Position numbers and translations under genes: made by a program
In this document: positions 23,101-33,100 of the stretch, in pieces
Position numbering within the stretch: position 1 is the stretch's first letter
How the letters are laid out: each line of letters starts with the position of its first letter
Source: a virus
DNA: 61,259 nucleotides
IMG/VR virus record: IMGVR_UViG_3300042292_000556
Coordinates: 1-61,259 of that record
Strand: one strand, 5' to 3'
Notes under the pieces: generated by a model
What the model saw: only the letters and a program-made list of their open reading frames with translations
The model's database searches: none
Told to the model about the DNA's origin: nothing

Positions 23101-25664
23101 TTTAACTTAGTTTGTTCTATAACATAATTCCTTTTAAGAACTTCTAAATCTACTTCTTTTGATTTTGAATCGGACTCGTTAATGGCATTGGCTTTATTAA
23201 TAAAATCAGCCATTTTAGAAACCGATTTATTAATAGAATTAAATGTATCAATAGGCATTGCATCAATATCAGAAATGGTTTTTTCTAATAAAGTTGTACT
23301 TTCGGCCTTTAATATGGATTCTTTTTTAACTAAAGCTTCTTGTTGTACGCTAGATAAGTCTTTATTAAATTCAAGTTCATGTAATATAGCGGCTAATCCC
23401 CTTGCATTGTCGCTAAGTTTTTGAGCAGTAGTTTTACTCATAAACGGTCTTATAATAGCTCCACCTATTAAAGGAACTCCAGCTAATACAGTAGTAAGCG
23501 TGCCGGCATCTTTAATTGTGGCTTCTGTATTATCTAATAAGTTTACCTCTTTACCAAGCACAAATTTATCAAGGATATTATGCCCAACAGTAGTCAGTAC
23601 TTCAGACGGAACTTCTTCTGCGTATGCCTCTCCTAAATTTATACCAGCTTGTTTAGCGAATTTTTTACCAGTGGCCACTTCAAAATCAAACCATTTTCCA
23701 GGTTCTTTTTTTGCAACATTCATAAAAAATCCTCTACCTTTTTCTAATATTTTACCAGTAGACTTTTCAAATACACCTTCAACATACCCAAATGCAGCGG
23801 GAGCAACAATTAATTGCATTGCATTATAATTTGGCTTTACAAAAACACCATCTTCTGTATAATATCCATTACGCTCTTCATTAACCATGTCAAGATATTT
23901 ACTTCCTGTTGCAACCGCAGCCATACTAGCTGTTTGACGATTAAGAGTTAAATAATCTTTAGCAAACTTACCAGTTTTAGCTAATAATGATTTAGAAGTT
24001 GAAGCAACTACTTGTTCTCCAGCGCTTCCTCCTCGTGTTAATATCATTAATGCTATGTTTGGAGCCTGTGTTATTAATAAATCACCTACTTTTTCAAAAT
24101 TTGCTTCTATCCCTCCTTCTCTTGGTTTTGCATAATTATAAGTAAGTTCTTCTTCATATCTTTCTTTATTTTCTGCCAATGCAGTATTTATTGCTGTAAA
24201 CGGATTTTCAATTCCAGTAATTTCTTTAATATTTAAAGCATCATATACCATTTCAGTTGGCTTATAGGTGTATGAAGCAAAACCTAGTAAGTCATTTGCT
24301 GCCATCTTAAAATTAGTAGCAATTTTTTGCCCTACGCCAGACCAAGAATAGTCCCTGCTAAACATATCACTTTGCAAGTCTAAGTCATCTATGTTTTTTG
24401 ATGAAGCAACTATTTTTTTAGAAGTTTCATTCCTTAATTCAGAAAGATCATCCAAATCTTTAATTAAAGTATTTTTTTTTGTTATAAGATCATTTTCAAT
24501 ATTTATTTCGTCTTGTGTTTGAAATTTATATCCTTTCGGTTTTAGTTTTTCATTAATCTTATTTATATCATTAATATTTTTTTCAATACTCTTTTCGATG
24601 CCATCTTTAAATATAGTATTTTTTACGTAGTCAAGTTCTTCTTTACCTTTGGTTTTTACAGTATAATTGTTTACTATTTCCTTTGCTGTTTCACTTATAT
24701 TTGTAGTGTCTTCTAAAGCATCTCTAAATTTACTTTCTTGTATTTTTTTTATATTTTCCGCTTTCCATAATTCAGCAGCTTGTTGCAATATTTCGTCTTC
24801 TGAAAATTTATTAAGTAAATTTTTAGATTTTAATTGTGCTTTTATTTTTTTAACTTGTTCTGGAAATGCTTGATATTTTTCTTTAACAGCATTAAGTCCA
24901 AGTGCTGTTGGCGACTCTTTTGCCATTAAACCATAATTATCACCTCCAGTATTGGTTACTTGTTGTACTGTATTATTTTTAGCTATCTCTAAATTTATAA
25001 ATTCATCTAAGCCTAGTACTTCCTCGTCAGTTACTTTAGCTGCAGTTTTTGCGTCTTCATACCATTTCTTTGCTTCGTCATTATTTTTTAAAGCAAGGCG
25101 GGACATTCTTGCCTCAAATGTAATTTTTTCTTCTTCTAATTGTTTTGCTTTTTCTGCTTCTTTTTTCTTAGCTTCTTTAAAAGCAGCATTACCAAAACTT
25201 CCTTCAACTGAATTAGGATCTGCCCCTGCTGTCATTACTTGTACTAATTGCCCAAAAATTTCAAATTGTTTATCCTCCTCTTTTTTGCGCTTTTCTTCCT
25301 CTTTTTTTTCAGCCGCTTTTTTTGCTTGAGCTTTTTCAGCAGCTTTTTTAGTCTCTTCACCAGTTTTAAAATTAGCTAATTGATCACCCTTAATACTTGA
25401 TTTATTTGCAGGATCCCATGGATATTTTTTATTACCACTCGATGCCGATGAAGACTTTTTTGAAGATGAAACCGATTTTGTTTTTGTTGGTGCAACAGTT
25501 TGTTTCTTTACAGTTACACCCTGAGTCTTTCCCGGCTTCTCTCCTTCTAAAGACAATTCATTGTCAGCTAATATTTTATCAACATCTACTCCATTTTCTA
25601 AAGCAGCTGCATCAATTTCTTCTTGTGTAAAAATATCTCCTAATTTGTTTATATAATTAGCCAT
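17184..25664 (-). CDS. Giant 2826-residue virion or ejected protein
   Basis: The first 400 residues are low-complexity and charged, with long Lys/Glu coiled-coil stretches. Around residue 1012 a SHEFLHKL segment is an HExxH zinc-protease motif, followed some 65 residues on by NEELLTIFSD, a possible third ligand. Near residue 1318 YIQKFDPSKNDSLYGYINAQL resembles sigma region 2. The C-terminal 500 residues include FFNTRSALLQT, AFGNTPMQYNR and a hydrophobic LFSALQSALFIPLG stretch, patterns I associate with very large phage polyvalent proteins. A hydrophobic TVLAGVPLIGGAII stretch lies about residue 725. It is probably packaged and injected. It is the last gene of the late operon. Confidence 0.75.
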   Translation of the reverse strand: MANYINKLGDIFTQEEIDAAALENGVDVDKILADNELSLEGEKPGKTQGVTVKKQTVAPTKTKSVSSSKKSSSASSGNKKYPWDPANKSSIKGDQLANFKTGEETKKAAEKAQAKKAAEKKEEEKRKKEEDKQFEIFGQLVQVMTAGADPNSVEGSFGNAAFKEAKKKEAEKAKQLEEEKITFEARMSRLALKNNDEAKKWYEDAKTAAKVTDEEVLGLDEFINLEIAKNNTVQQVTNTGGDNYGLMAKESPTALGLNAVKEKYQAFPEQVKKIKAQLKSKNLLNKFSEDEILQQAAELWKAENIKKIQESKFRDALEDTTNISETAKEIVNNYTVKTKGKEELDYVKNTIFKDGIEKSIEKNINDINKINEKLKPKGYKFQTQDEINIENDLITKKNTLIKDLDDLSELRNETSKKIVASSKNIDDLDLQSDMFSRDYSWSGVGQKIATNFKMAANDLLGFASYTYKPTEMVYDALNIKEITGIENPFTAINTALAENKERYEEELTYNYAKPREGGIEANFEKVGDLLITQAPNIALMILTRGGSAGEQVVASTSKSLLAKTGKFAKDYLTLNRQTASMAAVATGSKYLDMVNEERNGYYTEDGVFVKPNYNAMQLIVAPAAFGYVEGVFEKSTGKILEKGRGFFMNVAKKEPGKWFDFEVATGKKFAKQAGINLGEAYAEEVPSEVLTTVGHNILDKFVLGKEVNLLDNTEATIKDAGTLTTVLAGVPLIGGAIIRPFMSKTTAQKLSDNARGLAAILHELEFNKDLSSVQQEALVKKESILKAESTTLLEKTISDIDAMPIDTFNSINKSVSKMADFINKANAINESDSKSKEVDLEVLKRNYVIEQTKLNTLTSGIENVRTFGQPLSPISRAQLIDLNSKRVETSFNPDLNEDEKKTVLKKIELQTKNIYKKEGIDLGEVREKEFQENLDAAKKLGESANVEVILANNLTEARTKLKGLVQQKLVTAEEANISGFKGADGGIITNDKTGKSYIVINKRQAIKQKAVSVGSHEFLHKLMEKTLSNVDTQIELGKQLRNYLLSSNPELYLNEKVLIRLEGNYGDKSEGIKNEELLTIFSDALLTGNVKYNESFFTKLGDTIRRYLQDLGLIDITFDSGRDVFNFIRDYNASIQKGGTDNKAIKKLFTSAAKGKLVSETKKGPISPAFSKSIEERMEKLDLQLSNNEIDWDKYESEMEKLEQEEFEESKRTYEEEKKVVKKEVTKKDTTQKEPTEISEAAAKAKAKLDAIGNDPKGFNPNNPAIYDELDKMVKVKSRNYRTSNGTIIDLTNKNKGGLDGFSMEEMTSYVKVSMLPYIQKFDPSKNDSLYGYINAQLANRMKAALKSGQVADVVFTEDVTEMTKLSNEDVEVKTPTLPERKKYQNILESGVFSPEVIVDVQAKILPIIRTLKSRIDEKTTLNRTTAPIINEIRTEIGKQADIDIKKAMGGKEDGQLKKFLLTNKKTILENMTTTWLMGKDNGKTVSGGMPFAVQKSVNGKFVNFPDWVGKKIDRESVSTDLAGRTSGAELVRRLPNVANNVSDEVFLESIIDPVTGLPLRGRKESLAKAISEELAFDLISDDMANEGIIYQALEKNQEILGAELDKVIVQEFNRLAERGNIKYSQSKDVKRLYELFNKLSKDVNNNKLVNSVTYQLNKFKDDDEFNILRDLIEKRINTIKGLQWRAYEIVQAAFIKKQLGSGVNSKFTIKLAGGTNPYIADIAIKLKNSILRVYIEAKKKADSGVPLGSFMANSFENKISEGVFDRFNLSENSKTFIEKIKSQKQSLYNFIGEGIGEKTDAGYIKLTDEQLNDLKARKKMGNRYIVGYTNVPLNMIKAINDIKSQPVDIITIRNTVFDFFKGYSNVDNFENVFKNIKNLPDDFMDNLFSIKTEYQITNNNTVQIRNYINFNENIKLTNGESIDAIKLIDDYTKNKNNQNIEQLNTKTVQNIFDVKSGLALSKSLENNISQSKLSKSISTVSDFINANNLKRINAETSFDVLNDLNKEIENYWGILPNDIIVKMGRAVDYAFDVIEDRENEGEPLMAAVNDALNLETVKFAEKQLNEFVENNRPKGTMYSKSLDFEFNDILERNTGVAAFTKVSDVVAKRTGIKKNTLSFFVPPSADDFRGLTTYMFAGKGKQGELDQEFFDKNLTVPYVKGINTLDSVRQSIRKEYKKLLDNFPDIKKKLVKLTPDKGFTYDQAVRVYLWSSAGKDVPGLSRTDKNKLLYFVKQNPDLLAFANALSITGRQDGGWIDPSTTWDSETIISDLHNITEGAGRKKYLEEFIENADAIFTKENLNKIQSIYGTNVREALEDSLYRMKNGKNRPEGTDRVTNVWMNWINGSTAAIMFFNTRSALLQTISAINFINWNDNNPYKAGKAFLNQKQYWTDFAMIINSDKLKERRSGLKADVTQAEIANAASTAKNKFYGVISYLQKIGFTPTQAADSFSIAVSGATFYRNRVNTYLKAGNTVQEAEEKAFNDFSIITDQSMQSADPMYVSKQQTTALGRIILAFGNTPMQYNRLIKKATLDLVNRRGNWRTNVSKIVYYGALQNILFSALQSALFIPLGYDDEDEPDTSKMTKEELKEYEKLKKKQEDKITNMINGMADTLLRGSGVYGAAIATIKNTVMEYFKQEEKEMFADHAYTVLALTSVSPPISSKARKLYGAIRINKFEKDVIAERGWEVTRDGKLNLAPNYRILGNVTVATTNLPLDRIVEKVNNISEVIDSRNSKTQRAALALGWKDWELNVKNEENEVIKETAKEKRKEEGIEKAIETRAENKRIEEEKYKAMSIGEKAAYRKEIKEEKRRKKLLRKKRKRKMG

Positions 25665-25678
25665 ATAGTATTATTTAA

Positions 25679-27088
25679 TTATTTATTTACTGTTAAAATT
25701 CCATTTGCTGGTAAACCTAAATATATTCTAGCTTCTTTCAAAGTTAAAGGTTTCTCACTAACCTTGTCTTCATCTTCATCAACTTTATATAGTTTACCAT
25801 CAGCCCCTACTTTTACATATCTAGACCCACTTGTAGAAGGGAATAAAGAGCCAGGAGAGGTATAATTACTGTTTAAATTTTCGCTTAATATATTTTTTGA
25901 TGTTTTTTCTTTTTCTGCTTTTTCTTTTGGTTTTGATGAATTTGCACCTTTTGGTTTAACAGCTTCTGTCTTTCTGGTCTCTTCTATAACTCTTTCAGGT
26001 GATTCATCATCTTCTGTTTTAGGTATAGTTTTAATTAAAGCATCTGCAATGAACTCTCTAACTCTCTGAGTACGTTCAGGTGATAAATCAGTATATAAAT
26101 CTGCAAGATCATCTCCATTACCAACTACATAGTGATTGTAAATAGCTTGAATACTGCCTTCTTTAGCTAACCCGGCTATGGAGGCATCAATTTGCATAGA
26201 TAAAGCAGCCTTCACTTTTTCAGCATCTGGTTCTAAATAATTCTTTTTAATAACTGTATAAACGTCCTTATCAGCTTTATTATTTGTTACAGTAGATTTG
26301 TTTACTTCCTTCTTAGTTTGCTCCACAGAAGTGGTATAATCCCTTAACAAATTACCTTTACCATCAAATACACTTGGATTACTTTTCATTAAATTTTCAA
26401 TAATACCAGTCATTGGTTTTATTATTTTTAATCCACCATTTTCGTCCAACATTTTGTTTATTTGATCGCTAGTCTTCCAACCCGTTAATTCTGTATATCC
26501 AAAAGGCTCATTCTCACCTTCGTTCATCATTCCGCTATAAAATTTTATTCTTGGCTCGTAATTGTTTTCAAAATCATAATCTAACTCTATTTTTCCCGGA
26601 GACAAATTTCCAGCAACCGCCATTGAATGCATAAGGGTCGGATCATTTTGCATAGAAAATCCACCAGTCATACCTATATTAGATATATTTTTAGAATATC
26701 CTTCTCCCAAAGACGCTATGTTCTGTACTAACCCAGATGTTTTCTCGATTGCTGCTAATATATTTTGTTCTTTTAAACGATCTTCTGCTATATTTTTACT
26801 TTTGCCAAAAGCAATATCTTTTTGAATTCTTTCGTATTCAGCAAGTAATGGCTCACATGCTTTTTGTACATTTATAGATGGATTTAATTTTTGTGCTTTA
26901 CTAGAAAAAGATCTAGCTTTAGCCATATTTATATCAATACCTTCCTTAAGCTTTTGATTTTTTTTCCCAATCTCAATAAAGGCATTGGTCATTTGTCTAG
27001 AAGTGGCATTTATGTTTTCTTGTAAATCTCTCCAATGTTGTCCTGACTGTGTGTCCACTAATATTTCTGGATTTGAGTACGCTCCCAT
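25679..27088 (-). CDS. Unknown virion-associated protein, 469 residues
   Basis: A soluble, helix-rich protein with a long N-terminal helical region (about residues 20-130), a mixed middle, and a Lys/Glu/Ser-rich linker near residues 365-400 before a small C-terminal domain. No family is recognised. Its place between the ejection-type protein and the giant protein suggests an internal virion component. It begins one base from the stop of the upstream gene. Confidence 0.65.
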   Translation of the reverse strand: MGAYSNPEILVDTQSGQHWRDLQENINATSRQMTNAFIEIGKKNQKLKEGIDINMAKARSFSSKAQKLNPSINVQKACEPLLAEYERIQKDIAFGKSKNIAEDRLKEQNILAAIEKTSGLVQNIASLGEGYSKNISNIGMTGGFSMQNDPTLMHSMAVAGNLSPGKIELDYDFENNYEPRIKFYSGMMNEGENEPFGYTELTGWKTSDQINKMLDENGGLKIIKPMTGIIENLMKSNPSVFDGKGNLLRDYTTSVEQTKKEVNKSTVTNNKADKDVYTVIKKNYLEPDAEKVKAALSMQIDASIAGLAKEGSIQAIYNHYVVGNGDDLADLYTDLSPERTQRVREFIADALIKTIPKTEDDESPERVIEETRKTEAVKPKGANSSKPKEKAEKEKTSKNILSENLNSNYTSPGSLFPSTSGSRYVKVGADGKLYKVDEDEDKVSEKPLTLKEARIYLGLPANGILTVNK

Positions 27089-28051
27089 TTATTTTATTTT
27101 TTTAAATTCTACATCCAATAAAGAGTAATTAACTCTATCAAAACCATCTGTACCGGTAATTACAGCCTCTTTTGGTACTTCGTCAGACATTACCCCTTGA
27201 TAAACTCCCTCGCCAAATTTTTTGTCTTTATATTCAAAGTTATATATATTAAATCCTTTTTCAGATTTTCCAACATTAATAATGTTCTCTTTTAATCTTC
27301 TATCTGAAGCTGTCGGAGGCATTCCTGCTTTCGCTGTTACAAAATTACCTAAAGCTCCACTTATTCCACTAATCATACCTGTTAATGCTCCGGTTCTATC
27401 AGCTTGTGCCTGCATTTGTCTAGCCTGTGCTCCCTGCAATTGCCCAGCAACTCTATCTATTTTTTGTTGTTCTCTATTTTCTCTAGCGCTAAACATGAAT
27501 GATTTACCAGCCGCTTCCGCCGCTTGCACGCGTTGTGCTTCGCTAAGTTGGACATTTTGGATTCTTTCTTTTTCTTGCATTTTAGCTTCTTGCAATTGAG
27601 CTTCTCCTTGTGCTTTTAATTTTTCATTATTAGCCTCTTGAGATTCAAGATTAGCAGATATACCTTGTTTTGCTTTTAATGCCGCTGTAGCTAAAGCGGT
27701 TGCTCCACCTGCACTTGCCCCTGTTTCCATTAATGTATCTAATGTATTTGCTAATGAAATATCAATTTGTTCTGCTTCAAATTTAGTAGCATTTGTAGCA
27801 ACACCTAAATTTGCGTAAGGATTACTTAACATGCCAGATAAATCTTTTGCAATACTGCTCATGTCTTTTGTAGTTTCATAAGGATTAATAATAGCTTGTC
27901 TACTATTTTCTAAACTTATAAGTTCTGCTCCTAGTCTAGCTTTTTCAGCAGCAGCTGCTCTTTCTCTTTTTTTAGCCTGCCCACCACCAATTAGTCCTCC
28001 TATAATGGACGTACCAACGCTACCAAGCATTCCTGCGACAACCATACTCAT
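27089..28051 (-). CDS. Ejection-type protein with S74-like C-terminal domain
   Basis: The N terminus has a glycine-rich hydrophobic segment (GMLGSVGTSIIGGLIGGG) followed by long Ala/Glu/Gln-rich helices, like internal ejection proteins of T7-type phages. Around residue 250 it switches to SDRRLKENI and then YNFEYKD and YQGVMSDEVP. That is the pattern of the S74 intramolecular chaperone usually found on tail fibres. This combination in one 320-residue chain is unusual. It probably sits in or near the tail channel. Confidence 0.7.
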   Translation of the reverse strand: MSMVVAGMLGSVGTSIIGGLIGGGQAKKRERAAAAEKARLGAELISLENSRQAIINPYETTKDMSSIAKDLSGMLSNPYANLGVATNATKFEAEQIDISLANTLDTLMETGASAGGATALATAALKAKQGISANLESQEANNEKLKAQGEAQLQEAKMQEKERIQNVQLSEAQRVQAAEAAGKSFMFSARENREQQKIDRVAGQLQGAQARQMQAQADRTGALTGMISGISGALGNFVTAKAGMPPTASDRRLKENIINVGKSEKGFNIYNFEYKDKKFGEGVYQGVMSDEVPKEAVITGTDGFDRVNYSLLDVEFKKIK

Positions 28052-28054
28052 ATA

Positions 28055-28528
28055 TTATTCTTTTAATAGTTTATATTCATCATATTGTTTATATGACACA
28101 CAAGCTAATCTATCTTCTAATTCATCTATATCCGTAATATTATCAGGATTAGGGTGAACATTAACAAAGATAGAATCTTCTAATGCACGTATAATTCTTT
28201 TTGTTCCTTCAGGAGCATTCACATAACAAGGGGCTACATAATTTGCAACACCCTCATCTGTAGATATTAATAATTCTCCTTTTAATAGAAACCATGTATG
28301 CGAAAATTTATGTAGTTTTCCAATCACTACACTGTCTTTTTGCATAAACATTTCTCTTATATATACTCCATGTGAAAATGAATGTTTCAACGGAAATAAA
28401 TCTGTATTACCTTTTGCAATATTAGGGCCGTTCATAGCTAGCATAGTTTGTTCTAGGCGTTCCACTTTATCAATGTATTCCTGACTAACTATTCTATGCT
28501 CTTTTTGTGTTTCTAATTTGTTATCCAT
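28055..28528 (-). CDS. Cupin-fold phage protein
   Basis: Residues about 50-130 show a cupin-like beta barrel. It runs from HGVYIREMFM and GKLHKFSHTWFLLKGELLI (His pair in the first cupin motif) to an APEGTKRIIRALEDSIFVNVHP second motif. Similar cupins are encoded among structural genes of many phages. They may bind metal or sugar, or be a minor virion part. It lies three bases from the downstream ejection-type gene and shares the late operon. Confidence 0.75.
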   Translation of the reverse strand: MDNKLETQKEHRIVSQEYIDKVERLEQTMLAMNGPNIAKGNTDLFPLKHSFSHGVYIREMFMQKDSVVIGKLHKFSHTWFLLKGELLISTDEGVANYVAPCYVNAPEGTKRIIRALEDSIFVNVHPNPDNITDIDELEDRLACVSYKQYDEYKLLKE

Positions 28529-28539
28529 TATATTTAATT

Positions 28540-30072
28540 TTAGTAAGATGAGTCTATATAATCAGAAGATACAGCAAATAATTCTGCACTTTTGTTTAAA
28601 CTTGCATTATTGTAATTCATTCTAACTGTTGCTGTTGTTCCTTTAACACCTGTCATTGAGTTACCCCATACGATTTCACTATTTGCTGCTGGTGTAATAT
28701 TAACAAGATTTGCAAAGTATTTATCTTCTTTTCGTTTAAATGAATTAGTAAATAATTGCAATTCTAAATCAGCAAGAGTTGTTGTATAAAATGCTTTAGA
28801 TATAGGAACCGAAACATCAGAGTCAGTATAAAATGATAAAGTTTCCCAACCAGGACCTCCTTCATAATTAATTGTTTTAAAAGTTTTAACTAATGAAACG
28901 TCTGGGTTAAATATAACCTCAACCGCTGAATTATAAGTGATTCCATAAAAACTACCCCACCCGCTATTAGTTGGCGAATAATGTTTCCAAATTTCACCGT
29001 TTTTAAATGTATAAAAGTTATTTCTTAAACTTCCACCCCAATTTGGTTTAAAGTCAAAGAAACTTGTCCAACCTGCTACATCTTCATCAAAGGTCAATGT
29101 TTTGTGTTGGGATTGATTAGTTGGTTGAAGGGATAAAACATATTCTTTATTGTGCATGTCCCACATACCTAATATGAATCCATCATTACCAATTACAGAA
29201 AGATTATCTCTAAAGAAATCTCCCATACCATATTCCGATATTTCAGATATACCATCTTGTGATAATCTTAATACCACATTTCTATTTCTATCAACAAAGT
29301 ACTTACGGAAGCCATAAACAGCAAAACTTTCAGGGTTAGTACCAATACCATAGTTACCAGCATAAGCTTGAACCTGGCCGATTACCATAGCTCCAGATGT
29401 TGTTATTGGTTGTCCTTCAGCAGAATAAATAGCGTCTTTGTCGATTAAAGCTTGACTAACTTTAAATTCTTGGAATACAATTAAATTTGTATCTTCTGAA
29501 TATAGTTTTTGAATAGAGCCATTAGCTGGATCTAAACTTCTTGTTATGTCTTCACCAACAGAAAATTGATTTGTTTGATTTATACCTGTTCTTGAATTAA
29601 ATATACCCGAGTATATTAATGAATTTTGTCTATGCTGTTGCCTGATACTATCCTCAACAATATAAGCTTTAACTCCTAAATCAACATTGGTATTATTATA
29701 TCCACCCCTAATTCTAGCTTCTTCAACAGACCAATCTGATGCTGGAGTTGGCGCATAAGCGCTAGGTATATAGGTAAAATCAGTTAATGGACCAAAAGTT
29801 AACCCCACTCCATCTAATATAGTTACAGGCTCCGTTAGCATAAATTGAGTAGAACTTAGTACTTTATATACAAAAGGATTAGGGGTAGGAGCCCCGGTCC
29901 AATTAACAGTTTGACCAACACTAATTTTATTATTTGCTGATGTTATAGTTATAGTAGCCGAATTAGAAACATTTCCTTCCACTTCTGCTCCTGTATTTTC
30001 TACTCCTACTATTGTATCTAACTTCTTTAACCAAAAAGAGTTAAAGTATTTTAATTCTAATATTGCTGCCAT
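28540..30072 (-). CDS. Tail or stabilisation structural protein, 510 residues
   Basis: A beta-rich protein beginning MAAILELKYFNSFWLKK. It has an early short repeat-like SATITITSANNKISVGQTV segment resembling modules in other structural proteins here. The middle reads like a beta-propeller or tail-tube region (SLQPTNQSQ, WTSFFDFKPNWGG). It follows the 1835-residue tail protein in the operon. A role in the tail tube or needle is likely from position, but no exact family is certain. Confidence 0.65.
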   Translation of the reverse strand: MAAILELKYFNSFWLKKLDTIVGVENTGAEVEGNVSNSATITITSANNKISVGQTVNWTGAPTPNPFVYKVLSSTQFMLTEPVTILDGVGLTFGPLTDFTYIPSAYAPTPASDWSVEEARIRGGYNNTNVDLGVKAYIVEDSIRQQHRQNSLIYSGIFNSRTGINQTNQFSVGEDITRSLDPANGSIQKLYSEDTNLIVFQEFKVSQALIDKDAIYSAEGQPITTSGAMVIGQVQAYAGNYGIGTNPESFAVYGFRKYFVDRNRNVVLRLSQDGISEISEYGMGDFFRDNLSVIGNDGFILGMWDMHNKEYVLSLQPTNQSQHKTLTFDEDVAGWTSFFDFKPNWGGSLRNNFYTFKNGEIWKHYSPTNSGWGSFYGITYNSAVEVIFNPDVSLVKTFKTINYEGGPGWETLSFYTDSDVSVPISKAFYTTTLADLELQLFTNSFKRKEDKYFANLVNITPAANSEIVWGNSMTGVKGTTATVRMNYNNASLNKSAELFAVSSDYIDSSY

Positions 30073-30124
30073 ACTTTATAATCACGTTTTTTTATGGTTT
30101 TTAATTTAATTATAGTATTATATA

Positions 30125-33100
30125 CTATGGTGTTGGATTAGGTGTTTCAGTATATAATACATTATAACTGTAATTTTTAATGGCTATAGGCTCTGTATTA
30201 GCGGTATTTTGTCCTTCCCATGCCGTTTGTACATTTGGTTTTGGAACAATTTGTTCCATTACTTCCCCTCTTGCATTAATTCGCGCGCAATAAAAAGGAT
30301 ATTCGGTATATTTTAATGCGCCACCAGGGAATGCATTGCCCTGCGGATTATAGTTCTTAACTGTTATAAAATTATAAAATTTATCTGCTACAGGTGGAAT
30401 CCACGGCTCTGTAAAATCAGAATCTGTATAAAATCTTCTTATTTCAGTACCTTCTTCAGTATTAGCATATAATTTACCTGCAGTAGGCGAACCGGCTGAT
30501 TGTAGTGTTAGAATTCTACCGACTAAATTTCTTGTTCCACTACTCCAAGGAACGGTTAATTGTATTGTTATTTCAGCTGGATTTAATGGATCAACATAAA
30601 CTACCTTACCAATAATACCAGGGGTGCCAGGTACAGAAATAAATGCAGTAAGACCAAGTGTGGCTTGCTCATTAACGTTAGCCAATATTACTTCAACTGT
30701 AGGTTGATTATCCGCAATACTTCCGAAAGTTATTGCATTATTACCGCTAAAATAACCAAGCCCTCTGGTTGCATCTTGTGTTGCATAAGGGACACCAGAA
30801 GTATAACCTGGAATCATAGGATCCGGTGAAATTTCTTCTAATCCTGTAAAATATTCATACTCATTTATTTGAGCAGGTTCAAATGGTATTGTTGTTGTTG
30901 GATAAGAAAAATTTGCATCATTACCATAAATAGTAACAACTTGTGCGTTTTCACCGCTACCCGTAATGGAAGTGCCTATTAGCGTAACAACTACAGCCCA
31001 TTCATAACTTTCGTTATTAGCTGGGTTGTCAGTTGATTCAATAGTAAAAGATGTTGTAAGTGATTTGGTATTACCAAGCACAAACGTTCCATCAAAAGCA
31101 GATGTAAGCACACTTAACGGCCCTATTTTATAAGGAGGAATTCCTAAAATTTGGCTAGGCTTACCAAAATTATTTTCATTTGTAACCAATTCCCATTGCA
31201 AAGGATTTGTTGGTTGATATAATCTTTTATATAAATATATTGAAGCTTCTCCTATTGAAGTAGCAGAGGTAGTAGTTGGATCATCTGGGCCAGCGGGACA
31301 TATTCCAATTGGGTTAACAGTTAAATTTACAGAAAATCTGTATTCTCCTTGTGTTAATCCGGTTGGCCCAACAATTTGCACAGGAGAATAACTTAACCCA
31401 TTTTTGACTTCTACATTCTCAATAACCGGAGTATTTAAGTTGTTAAGTAGTGGTGAAAAGTAAGCACTTGTTGGATTTAGTTTTTTACCTATATAAGCCA
31501 CTCCTTGCCAAACTCCAGAACTTCCCCCTCCGGATGGAGTACAACCACCAGTACCTATAATGCTAGCACTTGTGTAATCAGGTCTTAACCAAATAGGCAC
31601 AGGGGCATCACCTACATTTATGTTTAATAGCATTTCATCTTTTTGCGTTCCAAATGTAGTATTAATAGGCTCTAGCACTGTACCATCAGATGTATTAACC
31701 GCATCTTGTACTCTAATAAGCAAGTTATATGTACCTAAAGGCACTGAGGGGTTAGTCATTTGTAAAACACCTGATAATGGATTTATTTCAAAATAGTTAC
31801 CTGCATTACCGCTAACTATACTCCAATACAAATCAGAATTTGATAAAGAAAATGAACCATTGTTAGCTTCTAAATCTACAACAACTCCTGGAGTTTGGGT
31901 TATACTGTAATTATCCTCAACAGTAGTTATAATAGGAAGATTATTACCTAGTCTACCACTAATAGTTAATGTTGATGGCTGTGGGGATTCAGCCGAAGTG
32001 TCAGTTACATTAAATGTAAAAATATATGATTCTTTTTCTAAAGCAGTGTGATTAAATACAAAAGGAGACCCTATTGGAGGCGGTTTTATTTTTAATCTAA
32101 ATCGCGTAGGATTTCCGCCAGATGGAGGAATAGTCACTAATTGAAAATCACTAGTTCTATTTACTGCTGGCGATTCTCCATTAACTACAGAAACCAAATC
32201 AACTGTTGGAAATTGAATAGGAGTACCTGTTTGGTTCACTACAAAAAATGCATCAGTTATAAACGGCGAATTAGCTTGCCCTGTACCTGACCCAGATCCA
32301 TTAGGATTTTGCCATTCAAAATGGGAGTAATTAACATTGTCAAAACCGGCTGGGCCGTCAAATCCTGTTAAAACATCTGTATTCAAATCAGATATTAAAC
32401 CCGTAGTTGCTGTTTCCCAAAATAATTCTAATAAACTTTCGTCTGCTCTAGTTTCATATACACTTAAGAAAGGTATCATATCCTTCGCTGTTACTCCAAT
32501 CTGATTAACGGTAGAAACCCTACCTATTAATGGTCTTGTTTGTAATTGATAAAAGTTTAATCCAGCTGTACCACTTAAATTATTTTCTGAACTATCTAAA
32601 AAATTAAATTCATCTGCAGTAGCTATAGATATTACTGTATCAGCTTTTCTAGTTGGAAAATATTGCTTATTTTCTGCTCTTGTTATTGTAAATGTTACAT
32701 ATTGAATAGGCTCTGTAGTACCACCTACTACCCAGTTTGGCGAAGATATTGTTATAGTTCCAGCATTACCAACAACTACATTAGATGTAACCACAGTATC
32801 ACCTAACCATCTATATGGATTTGGTTGTGTACCACCCAAAGGAGGAGTATTTGGAATAGGAGTACTGGCTTCAACACATTGTATTCCATCTCCTGGTTTT
32901 ATTAAAGCCCAATCATTGTTTTTTTCTCCCGGCCCAGGAGGCACAATTGTATATTTTATTGTAACAGTTTTAGATGTAAACTCTGGAACATCACCTATTA
33001 TAGTTATGTTGTCTTCAGTATTTTCAACTCTACCGTATAATTGTACACTACTTCTATATTGCTTTTGATCAGGACCTACCTCAGATAAATCTCTAGGTAC

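Noticed and set aside
21877-25630. Several antisense frames of 67-132 codons opposite the giant gene
   Set aside because: They are Ser/Phe/Leu-rich shadows expected from antisense reading of Lys/Glu-rich coding DNA.
17184-25664. Virion RNA polymerase in the giant protein
   Set aside because: No DxDxD-type catalytic motif was found on reading the protein. Only a sigma-region-2-like segment is present.
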